Assembly (NCBI RefSeq): GCF_905475465.1
Contig: NC_062252.1
Span: 7,378,001-7,442,000, forward strand
Reading direction: 5' to 3'
DNA: 64,000 bases
Source: Pieris napi
Lineage: Eukaryota; Arthropoda; Insecta; Lepidoptera; Pieridae
The translations under genes were made by a program, and so were the position numbers. This document shows positions 28,101 to 35,983 of the stretch, piece after piece. Position 1 is the stretch's first letter, and every line of letters starts with the position of its first letter. Below the pieces are notes generated by a model. It was given only the letters and a program-made list of their open reading frames with translations. It did not search any database and was not told the origin of the DNA.

Positions 28101-30635
28101 CTTGAAGGACCCTAAGTCGAATTGGTTCGGAAATACTTCAGTGGGCAGCTGGTTCCACATGGTGGTGCGCGGCAAAAACTGCCTTAGGCCTTAACTGCCT
28201 AAATGTCAGTAAATATTAAATATAAATTAAATTTATGATTAATATTGTATCGCACTTGGATTTTCCACTTCGAAAATAGTAGTTTTCACATACACACATT
28301 AATTAAAGTTGCTTATATAATATTTGTCCTTAGGCCAAGTACTGATGACAATGTGGTCTCACGCGGAGTTACGTGAGGTATACCGTAAACACGGTTGGCG
28401 TGAAGCCGATTTCCTTACTCCGGCTCGGGCCGCTCAACCAACGAGGAATTCCAGTACTAGCGGTAAGTTAAAGAATAATTTTAATCTTTATTTAGGGAGT
28501 GTTCAAGTATACGAATTTAGGGGGGGGTCCTTTTCTAAAACGTTACGATGTGGGGCGAGGATTGAATTACGCTTTATTCTTAATATTATTTTCGACTTTC
28601 CAGTACTTTACACCACATAATTGTAACTTCACTGGGTGGTCACAAAACGTACTATTGGGTACAGAACAACGTTACGACACGTTACATGGGGGGGGGGTCA
28701 AGAATCTTCAAAAATTGCGTGACGTAATACTTGAACGCTCCCTTAGTCGAAATAAGGTCCTAAATGGCCTGCCATTATGTATATAAAGATGGCCTGTAAT
28801 AGACGTAAAATGTGTTTCTTACAATTGAACGATTTCATTGGTAACCATGGTAACAAACATGCTATGCTTAGTCCGCGTTATCAATGTAATGTAAAAAATG
28901 CACTGTTTTCATTGCAATAATCTATTAATACTTCTTGTACATTATAAACAATGTCTAATGAATAACAATTATGTATGTGTGACCTTGCTATTGTGTACAA
29001 ATATTTAACATACTCCTGCCACGTGGTTTTTACGCTATTTGTATATTAAATTGTGTTTTACAAATATTTAGCTATAAATCAGTCCGTATATACATTTGAA
29101 TATTATATAGTTAGTATTTTTTTCAATATATCATACATTATTAACACCAACTAGCCCAGCTTTTCTTAGAATGTTTATAAACTGTAAACCCTATAAGCGT
29201 AAGAGCCACAGGCATGTACATAGACCATATAACGTTAGGTCAAGGCACGCCGTCGTCAGGCACAGCGGGGGCGCCACATTCGCCTAGCAACGCTAACAGC
29301 ACGCTCAGTCGGCCTATGGCTTCCACGGGGGGCACACGTTACGAGGACCGCACGATACGCAGGCATCGAGAGGTAATTTTCTTTTCAGGGATTCGATTCG
29401 ATACTTCCCTTGTGATGTTCTTTTACCTACATTTATTAGATATTCTCTGATTGAACATAATAAAAAAAAACGACGGCTTGAACTCCGGGAGTGCCGGCAG
29501 AAGTGAAAACTTGAATATTAGCGTTGTGCATTTTTTATATTTTGGAATGGTTAGGGAATAATTTTGCACGAATTGAATTATCAGTATAAAAGTGCTATCA
29601 TTTATGTGGTAGACTATCGTACACAAACATGACAATTTATATTACATTAAATACGCCGCGCCAGGTGTCTACTCTCCATCCGTCTTACGAATTTTCGATC
29701 AGGTCACGTGTCCTGACGCGAGTTTAACATTTTTTACCCATTCCAAAAAAAGTGTACAACGCCGCTAAAAAAGTTTTCATACTTCAAAAAATAACACATT
29801 TATTAAAATTCATAAGCACTATTAATATAACTGTAAATACACATGAAACATTGATAGTAAAATTACTAATAAAAATGCGTCTTTTGGAAAATTGGCATTT
29901 TACAAAATCATTCACTATGGCATGCTTCATAATGATGCACAATCGTTCTCAAGCTTCATATGCAATATAAATATAATATAAAATTCTCGTATCACAATGT
30001 TCGTTCCCATACTCCTCCGAAACGGCTCCACCGTTTCTTATGTGATAAGGGGTGTCCGTCAGAAAAAAAAATATTTTATTTTTGGATACAATTTTTATTT
30101 TTGTTAATATGTGACATTAAGAAATACAAACAACCCTAAATTTCACCCCTCTACGATCAACCCCTATTTTTTTTTTATAGCAGATAGTTATTTTTATTGA
30201 ACTAAAACAATGTTTTTTAGAAATGATATAAGTACATGGCAAAACAAACGTTTGCCAGCTAGTATTATAATATAAAAGCATTTTTTTTTTTCAATATTGT
30301 AATATCAGCTTAGATAAGAGGCAACGATCTTGATTGTCTGTGGTCTTATTGTATTTAAGGTGACACTGAGAGCTTAAATAGAACATAGTCAATAATTCGA
30401 TATTTTAGAAAGAGTAGAAAATTATTTTTTATGCAAATCATTTTTCTAATCTTCTTATTTTGTTTGGAAAATATTGACTCCTTATTTATTAATATTTTAA
30501 ATATTTTAGAACGAGGATATGCCTCCAATGGACGCGAATAATTATGCAGATGGACTAGGAATGGGAAATCCAAACGGTCGGCCGATGAATCTTCAAGGTG
30601 TTCAGGCACAGATGCCCCCTCCTAGCACACGTTGA
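10024..30635 (+). CDS. p120ctn: p120-catenin subfamily gene, 18 3'-terminal exons
   Basis: This is the insect member of the p120ctn/ARVCF/delta-catenin/p0071 family. These armadillo-repeat proteins bind the juxtamembrane tail of cadherins at adherens junctions and modulate Rho GTPases (family knowledge). The exons are 10024-10144, 10536-10658, 10898-11047, 11190-11278, 12239-12380, 15658-15754, 16333-16509, 17504-17685, 18991-19150, 19399-19588, 23384-23475, 23853-24019, 25297-25438, 26065-26237, 27084-27249, 28334-28462, 29212-29372 and 30510-30635. All are bounded by AG and GT and all phases match, giving 861 residues after a split first codon. Window residues 1-240 are a Tyr/Gly/His-rich linker, about 250-735 are ARM repeats, and 736-861 a disordered tail. 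W-R-D-P opens the ARM domain, as in vertebrate p120 where that Trp contacts cadherin. The 5' exons, with the expected N-terminal coiled coil, are not in the window. Confidence 0.88.
10536..10658 (+). CDS. p120ctn: p120ctn exon 2 of window
   Basis: 41 codons, phase 0 to 0, Gly/Tyr-rich, starting A-G-E-Y-P. I chose the acceptor at 10534-10535 over an earlier AG at 10511-10512 because the longer version introduces a stop in the only frame that joins the neighbours. Confidence 0.78.
10898..11047 (+). CDS. p120ctn: p120ctn exon 3 of window (Gly/Tyr-rich)
   Basis: 50 codons, phase 0 to 0, after ttttgcag; donor GTATCC. It encodes a low-complexity stretch with repeated H-Y-G and A-H-Y-G-A, consistent with a disordered linker before the ARM domain. 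Confidence 0.8.
11190..11278 (+). CDS. p120ctn: p120ctn exon 4 of window
   Basis: 29 codons plus two bases (phase 2 end). It encodes a Ser/Pro-rich segment with S-P-R-S-A-S-P, a likely phosphorylation target by composition only. An RTE retrotransposon sits 27 bases after its donor site. Confidence 0.8.
11306..12029 (+). mobile_element. 5'-truncated RTE-like LINE, intronic, 11-bp target duplication
   Basis: AAGTCAAAACT lies on both sides (11295-11305 and 12030-12040). The insert keeps the last part of an RTE-type endonuclease/reverse-transcriptase ORF: Y-L-G-Q-Q-I-S-T-T-G, then L-P-V-L-T-Y-G-C-Q-T-W, then M-E-R-S-M-L and the basic W-K-W-A-G-H-V box. One in-frame stop at about 11392 and frame loss near the C-terminus show decay. 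The 3' end is an ATT-rich tandem tail (about 12007-12027). It lies in the same orientation as the host gene. Confidence 0.85.
12239..12380 (+). CDS. p120ctn: p120ctn exon 5 of window
   Basis: The first base completes the Arg codon left by the previous exon, then 47 codons run to donor GTACAA, phase 0. It encodes a Tyr/His/Pro-rich stretch (Y-T-Y-Q-H-Y-Q-P). Confidence 0.8.
12675..13113 (-). mobile_element. MADF-carrying Harbinger-like element, larger half, split by a nested transposon
   Basis: Read on the minus strand, this matches 47345-47760 of the 646-bp element at 47330-47975. From + right to left it holds the shared subterminal aaagcactctnctaaacacta, a G/C-rich tract at about 12952-12980, and a MADF-like ORF start. 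The terminal 17 bp were pushed to 15499-15515 by the Harbinger insertion at 13114. The far end, beyond about 12675, is lost. Confidence 0.75.
12697..12857 (-). pseudogene. MADF/Myb-SANT-like DNA-binding domain fragment
   Basis: From the ATG at 12857 the frame reads M-A-K-W-S-E-D, then F-V-S-E-Y, a Trp (C-L-W-N-V), and A-R-H-S-A-Y-T-A-L. This has the acidic start, spaced aromatics and helix pattern of a MADF (Myb/SANT-related) domain. Only about 45 residues exist before repeats take over, so it is a fragment. A second copy lies at 47591-47745 on the plus strand. PIF/Harbinger elements usually encode such a DNA-binding partner next to the transposase (family knowledge), which suggests the element's origin. 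Confidence 0.55.
13114..15495 (+). mobile_element. 2.4-kb Harbinger element nested in a MADF element
   Basis: Inverted ends GGGTGAGATCTATAGTGCGC (13114 on) and its complement (ending 15495) match over about 40 bp. TAA occurs on both sides (13111-13113, 15496-15498). Host sequence reads continuously across the insertion (cactaa / taagataatgtaaat, compare 47957-47968). Between the ends lies a decayed HARBI1-type transposase (next entry). 13140-13900 and 14730-15450 are AT-rich and non-coding. Confidence 0.88.
13984..14720 (+). pseudogene. HARBI1-like (PIF/Harbinger) transposase pseudogene
   Basis: Visible blocks in order: a helix-turn-helix region (S-I-S-Q-S-T-V-C, about 14003), A-I-D-C-T-H-I with the first catalytic Asp (about 14172), W-P-G-S-S-H-D-S-R (about 14319), V-G-D-S-G-Y-P with a second conserved Asp (about 14370), and R-F-F-G-V near 14483. 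The position before R-F-F-G, where the family has the catalytic Glu, is a TAA stop, and another TGA follows shortly. There is also a stop just before A-I-D-C and a frame change near 14365. It is inactive. Confidence 0.85.
15658..15754 (+). CDS. p120ctn: p120ctn exon 6 of window
   Basis: 32 codons plus one base, after atttcag; donor GTATAA. It encodes an acidic, helical-looking segment (D-E-E-E-L-Q-K-Q-M) just before the ARM domain. Confidence 0.82.
15755..16200. repeat. Repeat family with head-to-head copy forming a hairpin
   Basis: 15755-15930 carries the family head ttacacgcttta, ttcacctgtatgtatg and gactcgattttgaccc, shared with 24062-24478. 15975-16055 and 16072-16195 are inverted: aaaaagcgtggg meets its complement across a ~27-base loop with gcgctctgtgcctcg. 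The right arm keeps about 40 bases missing from the left (present at 24380-24425). So a second copy lies head-to-head. It is a probable MITE of unknown superfamily, sitting between two coding exons. Confidence 0.6.
16333..16509 (+). CDS. p120ctn: p120ctn exon 7 of window (start of ARM domain)
   Basis: After a Gly-rich lead, the exon encodes W-R-D-P-N-L-P-E-V-I and A-N-A-A-A-Y-L-Q-H-L, the first ARM repeat signature of the p120 subfamily. In human p120 the equivalent Trp (W363) contacts cadherin (family knowledge); it is retained. Phase 1 to 1. Confidence 0.9.
   Translation, partial: SMAEWVAKRAEVCNGGTPICQRSSGSSIRRQMSLKLMPQPTCNISLIWTILINRKLGA
16655..16800. mobile_element. Partial MITE copy (accggattraagttatg family)
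   Basis: It shares accggattgaagttatg and the central block gcgtgctttacagcgtgcgtggtcac with the complete element at 53521-53698. The second arm is missing or decayed. Intronic. Confidence 0.55.
17045..17260 (-). pseudogene. Retroelement C-terminal domain remnant
   Basis: The minus-strand frame reads a short acidic helix, T-G-D-P-K-S-G, then Q-R-I-N-I-A-I-Q-R-G-N-A-A. That matches the C-terminal block of the longer plus-strand copy at 19840-20460 and the piece at 57775-57985. Upstream codons are lost. Confidence 0.55.
17504..17685 (+). CDS. p120ctn: p120ctn exon 8 of window (ARM repeats)
   Basis: Encodes G-G-I-P-P-L-V-R-L-V, R-N-A-C-G-A-L-R-N-L-S, and N-K-R-A-I-R-D-A-G-G-I-P. The pattern of three helices per repeat is clear. 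Phase 1 to 0. Confidence 0.92.
17848..18590. mobile_element. 743-bp foldback element rich in internal palindromes
   Basis: The ends are TAATGGCGCGTCTAAACGGG (17848 on) and its exact complement (ending 18590); the arms match over about 55 bp (ccatgttttgctgcaattgatggctgcaacactg region). The interior is full of short palindromic words: gcaatattgc, ggccatatggcc-like, and gttgcaatatg. A frame at 17995-18249 has no known motif. Superfamily unknown. Confidence 0.7.
18591..18870 (+). mobile_element. Helitron fragment, 3' truncated
   Basis: It is the plus-strand counterpart of 9589-9950: ttacatgtcacgttgtttgtccgc, ggactcctaaactactgaacc and gatggcgctgtgttgaaa are shared in order. It abuts the right end of the foldback element, and the CTAG end is missing. 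Confidence 0.6.
18991..19150 (+). CDS. p120ctn: p120ctn exon 9 of window (ARM repeats)
   Basis: Encodes V-K-E-L-V-T-G-V-I-W-N-M-S-S and I-I-L-H-S-G-W. The W-N-x-S-S Asn lies where human p120 has a cadherin-binding Asn (N478; family knowledge). Phase 0 to 1; donor GTAAGT. Confidence 0.92.
19399..19588 (+). CDS. p120ctn: p120ctn exon 10 of window (ARM repeats)
   Basis: Encodes R-N-A-S-G-T-L-R-N-A-S-S, an Arg-rich helix, and V-E-N-C-V-C-V-L-R-N-L-S-Y-R, a strongly conserved subfamily block. Phase 1 to 2. Confidence 0.93.
19840..20460 (+). pseudogene. C-terminal part of an unclassified retroelement protein with PD-X15-D motif
   Basis: The clearest frame runs 20005-20448 and begins P-S-I-L-E-P-S-G-I-A-R-D-D-G. 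It contains K-R-P-D-G followed 15 residues later by V-W-D-A-T-C, then A-P-S-H-L, F-V-P-F-G-V-E-T-L-G-P-W-G, and G-S-Y-L-G-Q-R-I-S-L-A-I-Q-R-G. A second frame upstream (19890-20005) supplies more of the same domain. I recall this domain at the C-terminus of reverse-transcriptase-type proteins in many invertebrates. No RT motif is present here. A poly-T run follows at 20467. It lies in the intron after exon 10. Confidence 0.55.
20800..23130. mobile_element. Decayed unclassified DNA transposon remnant
   Basis: A transposase-like pseudogene (next entry) is flanked by clusters of a short word, taccctgg/cccctggt. It occurs at about 20999, 21199, 21545, 21580, 23040, 23080 and 23099. The clusters on both sides suggest subterminal binding sites. 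I could not define exact ends or a target duplication. Confidence 0.4.
21640..22850 (+). pseudogene. Transposase-like pseudogene with HGKG-PDGVG motif
   Basis: Broken frames give Y-K-K-E-E-A-S-G-E-V (about 22135), L-P-P-E-V-E-I-L-H-F-W-S-D-G-P-V-T-Q (about 22250), F-T-C-N-Y-H-E, and H-G-K-G-V-P-D-G-V-G-A-V-C-K-R (about 22397). I recall this D-G-P...H-G-K-G-x-P-D-G-x-G pattern from transposon-like proteins in arthropods and cnidarians but cannot name the superfamily. Multiple stops and frameshifts show it is dead. Confidence 0.5.
23384..23475 (+). CDS. p120ctn: p120ctn exon 11 of window (ARM insert loop)
   Basis: 30 codons bounded by split codons (phase 2 to 1). It encodes a polar segment with P-P-T-Q-S-T-G-Q, inside the long loop that interrupts the ARM array in this subfamily. 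Confidence 0.85.
23853..24019 (+). CDS. p120ctn: p120ctn exon 12 of window (polybasic loop)
   Basis: Encodes G-C-F-G-G-S-K-K-K-K-E-G-S-S-S-N-S and ends Y-T-V-P-K-G-T-E-M-L-W-S-P-E. Vertebrate p120 has a Lys-rich stretch in the same loop, linked to nuclear entry and RhoA control (family knowledge). Phase 1 to 0. A minus-strand frame over this exon (23617-24030) is a shadow. Confidence 0.88.
24062..24478 (+). repeat. Dispersed repeat, second copy in this gene
   Basis: It starts ttacacgctttatattagc, contains a (TATG)n run and gactcgattttgacccgaca, and ends gaaaagcgtggggcgctc. The ends carry acacgctt / aagcgtg inverted words. It is the same family as 15755-16200. Confidence 0.6.
24875..25165. 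mobile_element. TTA/TAA-target MITE with poly-G tract, copy 1
   Basis: TAA lies at 24872-24874 and 25166-25168. The right end is cttgaacgctccc; the left is decayed (gaaagcgttctag). Poly-G runs lie at about 24930 and 25108. Shared internal words are ccttttataaaacgttacg and gactttccagtactttacacc. Confidence 0.75.
25297..25438 (+). CDS. p120ctn: p120ctn exon 13 of window (ARM repeats)
   Basis: Encodes V-V-P-L-Y-M-A-L-L-Q-T and A-A-A-G-A-L-Q-N-L-A-A-C-Y-W, matching the A-S-A-G-A-x-Q-N-L pattern of the subfamily. Phase 0 to 1. Confidence 0.92.
26065..26237 (+). CDS. p120ctn: p120ctn exon 14 of window (ARM repeats)
   Basis: Encodes L-P-I-L-V-E-L-L-R-M-E-V-D-R-V-V and T-A-L-R-N-L-A-I-D-Q-R-N-K-E-L-I-G-K. 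This is one of the most conserved stretches and the strongest single piece of evidence for the p120 subfamily. Phase 1 to 0. Confidence 0.94.
26238..27083. other. p120ctn: Intron, no repeat recognised
   Basis: AT-rich intron without a recognised mobile element or RNA. Confidence 0.5.
27084..27249 (+). CDS. p120ctn: p120ctn exon 15 of window (last ARM repeats)
   Basis: Encodes D-D-T-I-A-A-V-L-A-T-L-N-E-V-I and L-E-A-G-G-V-E-R-L-L-N-L-T. Phase 0 to 1. Confidence 0.92.
27960..28192 (-). mobile_element. CR1-type LINE, C-terminus plus 3' end
   Basis: The minus-strand frame encodes W-N-Q-L-P-T-E-V-F-P, then F-D-L-G-S-F-K-K-R-A-Y-Q-F-L-K-G-R-Q, the standard end of CR1/Jockey-type reverse transcriptases. 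The family 3' end with caggtgagcctcctgcccg follows. The poly-T at 27962 marks its 3' side. Only about 230 bp remain; intronic. Confidence 0.75.
28334..28462 (+). CDS. p120ctn: p120ctn exon 16 of window
   Basis: Encodes Q-V-L-M-T-M-W-S-H-A-E-L-R and K-H-G-W-R-E-A-D-F, the conserved cap that closes the ARM domain. The tail then begins. Phase 1 to 1. The donor at 28463 is only 32 bp before a MITE. Confidence 0.92.
28495..28742. mobile_element. TTA-target MITE with poly-G tract, copy 2
   Basis: TTA lies at 28492-28494 and 28743-28745. The ends are gggagtgttcaagtat / cttgaacgctccc, with poly-G runs at about 28520 and 28688. Frames at 28324-28786 read through it only by chance. Confidence 0.85.
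28743..29211. other. p120ctn: Intron, no repeat recognised
   Basis: AT-rich intron sequence; nothing further seen. Confidence 0.5.
29212..29372 (+). CDS. p120ctn: p120ctn exon 17 of window (C-terminal tail)
   Basis: Phase 1 to 0 with acceptor ccacag. It encodes a Gly/Ser/Pro-rich stretch followed by Y-E-D-R-T-I-R-R-H-R. The exon is disordered by composition. Confidence 0.85.
29985..30262 (+). mobile_element. Non-autonomous Helitron, intronic
   Basis: It begins TCTCGTATCACAATGTTCG and ends with the inverted words ggcaaaacaaacgtttgcc (about 30238-30256) just before CTAG at 30259-30262. This is the TC...hairpin-CTRR layout of Helitrons. The same family is at 39599-40019 (minus) and 51346-51545 (minus, decayed). 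It contains no Rep/helicase. Confidence 0.7.
30510..30635 (+). CDS. p120ctn: p120ctn last exon and stop
   Basis: 41 codons and TGA at 30633-30635. It encodes a Met/Pro/Asn-rich end finishing P-P-P-S-T-R. The vertebrate ARVCF/delta-catenin/p0071 C-terminal PDZ ligand (D-S-W-V) is absent from this isoform. Another 3' exon could exist, but none was found. Confidence 0.82.
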   Translation, partial: NEDMPPMDANNYADGLGMGNPNGRPMNLQGVQAQMPPPSTR

Positions 30636-31325
30636 GTTACCGATGAATGTTAATGATTTTCCACAGAGTAAAAAGCTTTTTATTATATGGTAACTTGAGT
30701 CGATCAATTTCATTTGAATGTGCATTTAAACCCAGTGCGAGATTTTAGGGTCTATAAAATATGTTTTTTACTAAATCAGTCCGCTCTCTTTTAACTGAAG
30801 TATTTTGTCTCTTTCTTTCAAAGTGTATACGTTGTGAGGAAAAGAGATAGATGATTTAAATGCGTTTAGACTGATTTGTTGGTGGGGTTCTTCTCACTTA
30901 TTGGAACATTCCATATAGAAAGTTGATTTTGAAAAATTGACGAACACAGACGTATTTTATAGACCATAGACAACTTTTGGAATATCAATTTTTTACATTC
31001 TCAGACAATAGCTAAACGAAAAGACATTTAATCGATTTGTGTAATTTTGGTACTTTATAGTACGTATTGGTAACGCATTTATATTCGATAATCGTAAGAT
31101 ATGATATAATCATTAATGGATTACCATTTACAGTGCAAGTGTTTAATGAATTTTTTATATGAATTTTGTTCGGGAGTTTCGATTCAGCTATTTCATGTCA
31201 ATTCCCCTGTATATAATCGTGCCATTATTGACATAAGGGGTTTATAGGTGTTATATCTTCTATTCATAAGCAATTTATTGCATAACGAATCTAGTGACCA
31301 TTATTTTAACTATTAGTAACGCTTA

Positions 31326-31512
31326 GAAAGCATTCAAGTATTACGTAACGAATTTTAGGGAGGGGGGGGGTGTCCTTTCGTAAAACGAACGAAGCGGGGC
31401 GGGGATAAAAGACAGAAAAACGTTACGTTACATGCCCCCCCCCCCACCCATGTAACGTAACGGGGTGGCAATATCTCCAAAAAATTGCGTGACGTAATAC
31501 TTGAACGCTCCC
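31326..31512. mobile_element. TTA-target MITE with poly-G/poly-C tracts, copy 3
   Basis: Ends gaaagcattcaagtattacg / cttgaacgctccc; TTA left and TAA right. It is a shortened copy (187 bp). Poly-G at about 31361 and poly-C at about 31435 can pair, so a transcript through the 3' UTR would carry a strong GC hairpin. Confidence 0.78.
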
Positions 31513-31759
31513 TAAGCGATATTCATAGTTGAATCAGAAGTGGTTTTTGTAACCATTCCACATTGTATGTCTTTTTACCTGTCCGTTTGTATATTGTGTA
31601 AGTAGTAGATTTTGGTCGAGTGGATTGTAATTGGACAGTTTTTAAATATTTTATACTCTCCATTCAGCGGTACAAGTATTTTTACATAGGAAAAATTACA
31701 ATAACTTTTTATTTTGAAGTCCGTAATACACTTCACTGTAATAGCTGATCTCTTTTTGT

Positions 31760-32135
31760 GTCGCAGCCAACTAGCTTAATTGGCTGTTCAAACAACAGCC
31801 TAGCCTTTACTAAACAGCGCCGTTAAACTAGCGGCCAACATTAAGTCACAACATTTAATAAACTAAGATACAATGTGACAGAAATAAAATAGATAAAACA
31901 TAACATAAAAATGTTTATAAAAAAAATATAATAAATAAATATATTTAAAATTTAACATTACTGATCTTTGGAAATCATAGTGGCAATAAGTGGAACTAAC
32001 TATCATCTATCCAAATTATTTCATAATTGCCTAGCTGTTTGATGAAATGGCTGAATATCATTTTAACGGCGCTGTTTCGTAAAGCGGCTAGGCTGTTGAT
32101 TGAACGGCTAATTAAGCTAGTTGGACATCAACACA
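31760..32135. mobile_element. ~375-bp foldback MITE
   Basis: The left arm, 31768-31831, contains ccaactagcttaattggctg and aacagcctagcc. The right arm, 32061-32124, is its complement (ggctaggctgtt, then agccaattaagc-like, tagttgg). The centre is AT-rich. It appears unrelated to the other MITEs here. Confidence 0.7.
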
Positions 32136-34714
32136 ATGTGACAAAAGTTGATAAATAATATTGGAGTGTAAAAAGTTTTTAATTTGTCATAGTCGAAGTT
32201 CGAGAAACATAGCGCTAAGTATGACTCCTGTATGTCAAATTTGACACACGGCATACTATTACTATTATATGTGTTAAAAGATGCTTGTAGGTACAACTGT
32301 TTTTAACGTGAGGATTAATTCGCAATTGACCAATTACATTCCTATATGACTCCATTTTTAGCTACTGAAAATCATTTGCATGACACTTTAGATATGTTTA
32401 GGAAAAAATAGCTCAATAATTCTACAGGCCTTAAGAATCATTTAAATCGATGAAATTTCACTTATTATTTAAGATATGATTAAGGATTAATTTCCCTCCG
32501 TATTAAGGTTAGTCTTAAATTATTTATTACAAATCATTTTATTCGGGACTGTATGATTATGGGCAATTATAGCGGTGTAATCGAGTTTTGGTTGAACTTT
32601 GCTAATAGGGCCAAGCACAAGAGAGCATTTAGAAGTGTCTAGTGTTGGTACAAAGTTATTTAAGGGTATGAGTTTTGTAAGATAATTTTATTAATACAAA
32701 TTGATTGTACAATAGTTGCTTGCCACAGCAAAGTCGCTTCTATGAAGCGTTTCTTCGTTCCCGTACACCTTTCATAGATGTCATACTGAAATTTGTCATC
32801 TGTGGTGTTGAAAATGAATGCGAAAGGGGAATTATATATATATGAACTGATTCAATAATATTTTAGTCTCGGGTTCTTATTTAAAACATAATTTCTATAT
32901 GAAATAAGCAGTAACATTATCCATTTACAGTAAATATTGAAACCTAAATCATCGTGTTATTATTACAATCATTGCAGTTCTATATAAGTCCCCTGGTGGT
33001 GAGAGTTTCATATAAAAACATCCAAGCAAGGTGAAAATATCGTGAACGAGTCAATATAATTTGACATGTTTACCTAAATCTTTCAAATTGATTTTATTTC
33101 ATAGAAAATGTAGGCGAAAGTGTATTGTGTTATTCAATGTAATGTGAAATCTTTACCATCTTCGCGTAATATATTACGTTATCTCTTGTAAATTTTATTT
33201 CTTTTCCGGAAGGTAGATGGGGCTTGAGTAACTTAAATTTTATATAAAAATTTTCTACTTAACAAGTAATAAGCCCTCTTCTCCATTAGATCTCTAAATA
33301 TATCGAGCCTAGTACGAGTTTATAGTCAAACAATGTGCGTCTAGTATTAATTACGTTATTGTTATTGTCGTATTGTAGACTCGTACTAAGCCGGTATTGC
33401 CCAATGTATGGGTATGTAACTTAGAGTTACATAACATTATTATATCGATGTCTATGGTATGTGATAACCACAGATTATACAGTTGTTGCAACAGTAATAC
33501 TCGATTATTTATATTTTATTTTACATATGAAAATTATTTAACAAATGTATTTCATTTGTCGTTGCGACAGTAGTATTAATAATAGTTTCTTATGTCATGT
33601 TGTATGTAGTTTAATAGTAAATAATCGTGCATAAAGAAATTATATTCACAGAAAATTAAAGAATTATTTTTTATTATTTCTTCTTTTTATTTGCCTTGGT
33701 TTTTGACGTTTTGTTTTTCTTAAGTTTTGTGTTTTTTTTTAACAGATAACGAAGGAATTTGGATGTAAGACTTGACGTTTAGCTTTCCTTTAATTTTTAT
33801 TTTTAGCGAAATATAATACAAGACTTTGTTAGATTAGTGTTATTGTAGAAGCAATTTTTATTGATCCGAATGCTACATTTGCAATTTTGAGAATTTGTTG
33901 GTCCATGGCAAGAATTTTTTTATTGGAGTTTTTAATAAATTATCCTAACCTCTCCGTCTTTATAACGATAGTCTGAATCTCTATCACGTAGTTGATAAAA
34001 CATGGGATAGGTGTCACTTCACAAGCCGAAATGCGGCTTCATTTTCTGTAATGGTATCGCAGTCAACCATCAAATATGCCCATTACAACGTCACCTCTAT
34101 CCAATAGTTAAGCTGCATCTTAGCTATGTAGTTCGTATCTTGAAACTCCTATAAATCGTTGTCTTACTATGGATCCACTCGAAACGTTAACAATTGAGAT
34201 GAATTTAAATCATGTGTTAGTCGAATATAAGTAATAAAACTTTGTGTATGAATGCTCACGTTTTATATCTACCTATTAGTAGTGTCAGTTATTGAATTTA
34301 TAGGTGTAATAGACGCATAAAGTATTTAATATAAGGCATTAGTGCGTGCACGGTTTTGGTGATTATACATTTTGTACTAAGTACCTACCTACTATTTTGG
34401 GACACAGCGAGACGTATGTTTGCAATAACAACAGTATTATTCCAGTAATCCTCATGTACCAACGTTGCTAATACACTTAAACTACGTTTAAATAAATGTG
34501 AGTTTTATTTTGAACCCTACAACTGCATGAAAACGGCTGATTTTATTCAATTTTAATATTTTTAAATATACATACGAGTGCTCACTTAGTCAATATAGTG
34601 AAAAAGTCCGCTTAGCTAAAAAAATGTGCGTGCGTACAAAGTACACATGTCACAAGTGAAACTTCTTTGTCAAACCAATTTATAACTCTTGTTCATATTT
34701 TATACAAATCTAAC

Positions 34715-34830
34715 TAAAAGTCAAAATACCTTTATTCATATAGGTAAACAAGTACACTTATGAATCGTCAAGAAGTTAAATTAATTGTAAATGTACATTT
34801 ACTTTAATCTAATACTTTAGATTTCCGAGA
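34715..34830 (-). mobile_element. LINE 3' UTR end fragment
   Basis: It resembles 62397-62485, the end of the LINE at the right edge: atacctttattcatataggtaaacaagtacac and ttaattgtaaatgtacatttac. 5' truncated. Confidence 0.55.
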
Positions 34831-35018
34831 CTTGAGGGAGGGAAAAAGGAAGATACTTATCTTAGGAATTTAATTGTCATTAAAATATTAAGTGTCGAAA
34901 ATTGATACAAATAATAATAAAAAAAAATAATTTCTTCGATAATAAAAACACGTGGCATTTTAATTTACAATTCGTTATTTGAGATTTAAATAAATTCTTT
35001 TACATAAAATATAAAATA

Positions 35019-35983
35019 GGTAGAGTCCTTTTCATGAAAGAAGTCCCCCAGACGCGGCGCTGTAATCGCGTGACGTAATGTTGCCATCTATGAGTAAAAA
35101 ATTTACCTATTTTACATTTAGCATAATATGTAATTTATCAAATAATACTATTTTCTGCATACTTCGATGAAACAATATTTCTTTTATGTAAAAAGTAAAT
35201 TTTTATTTACTTATATTAGCGGTGTTCTACCTACTTACAGGGAAAAAAAGAGAAAATAGGGTAAAGAAAAGCATAATTTTATTTTATTCAGAGTTTTATT
35301 GAATAATTGTGATCAGCGGCCATAGGAACATCACTGTCTGAAGAGTGGATGTAAACAGAATCAGATTCTGTTTCAGTATCACCAGCCGTAGATATAATTG
35401 TTATTTGTTATATTGATACTATTTCGGATGCGGGCGACTCTTCCCCGGGGTGACAATTTTTTTCGAAGTACTCGCCGCTGATATACCTTTTTTTATAATT
35501 CTTGTTACAGTTCTCTCTGACACACCTGCAATTAATTAATGAACAATTAAAAATAATAATAACTTTAAGTTTATAATGCTTATGTACCATGTAATATATG
35601 TTTTAATTTCAGTTACCTAGTTTCATTCGTTATGTATTTGTTCAAATTTGTCGCAAAATGAATTTATATCATAAAAGTGCCATCAATACAGCAAAAATTA
35701 TTATGTGGCAACTTTAAAAAGTGCCTGTTATGGCGGCTACTCTCTTCTGAACATTGTTTAGTGGTATTAAAACACCTTGATTATTTTGTTCCGCTTCACA
35801 GAACTCTTTCACCTTCAATATCATTTCTCGAGCCGAACTTTATACAACTTTTGGCATTGTAAAAAATCTTTAAAATGCACTAACCTAGTTAAAAACTCAC
35901 AAAAATCTACGACAACATGGCCGACCTGTAAAATTTAGTTCCAAAAATCTCCGCGGGACTTCTTTCATGAAAAGGACTCTACC
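35019..35983 (-). mobile_element. Tc1/mariner-like element, copy A (left of KLHDC3)
   Basis: Perfect ends GGTAGAGTCCTTTTCATGAA and complement, with TA on both sides (35017-35018, 35984-35985). On the minus strand it keeps the start of a transposase-like ORF (rc of about 35700-35830) and a second exon piece (rc of about 35440-35530). The DDE part is missing. It is the inverted partner of copy B at 45177-46033. Confidence 0.78.

Larger units (their letters stand above)
30636..34714 (+). other. p120ctn: Probable long 3' UTR and downstream DNA of p120ctn
   Basis: There is no further coding exon. The region holds two MITEs (31326-31512, 31760-32135) and otherwise unique AT-rich DNA. Candidate poly(A) signals AATAAA occur at about 34233 and 34491-34496. 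A Pumilio-type word TGTATATA is at 31208-31215. The transcript end cannot be fixed from sequence. Confidence 0.4.

Noticed and set aside
28324..28786. Longer coding extension of the catenin exon past 28462
   Set aside because: The frame runs into a MITE; GTAAGT at 28463 and the phase match to 29212 show the exon ends there.
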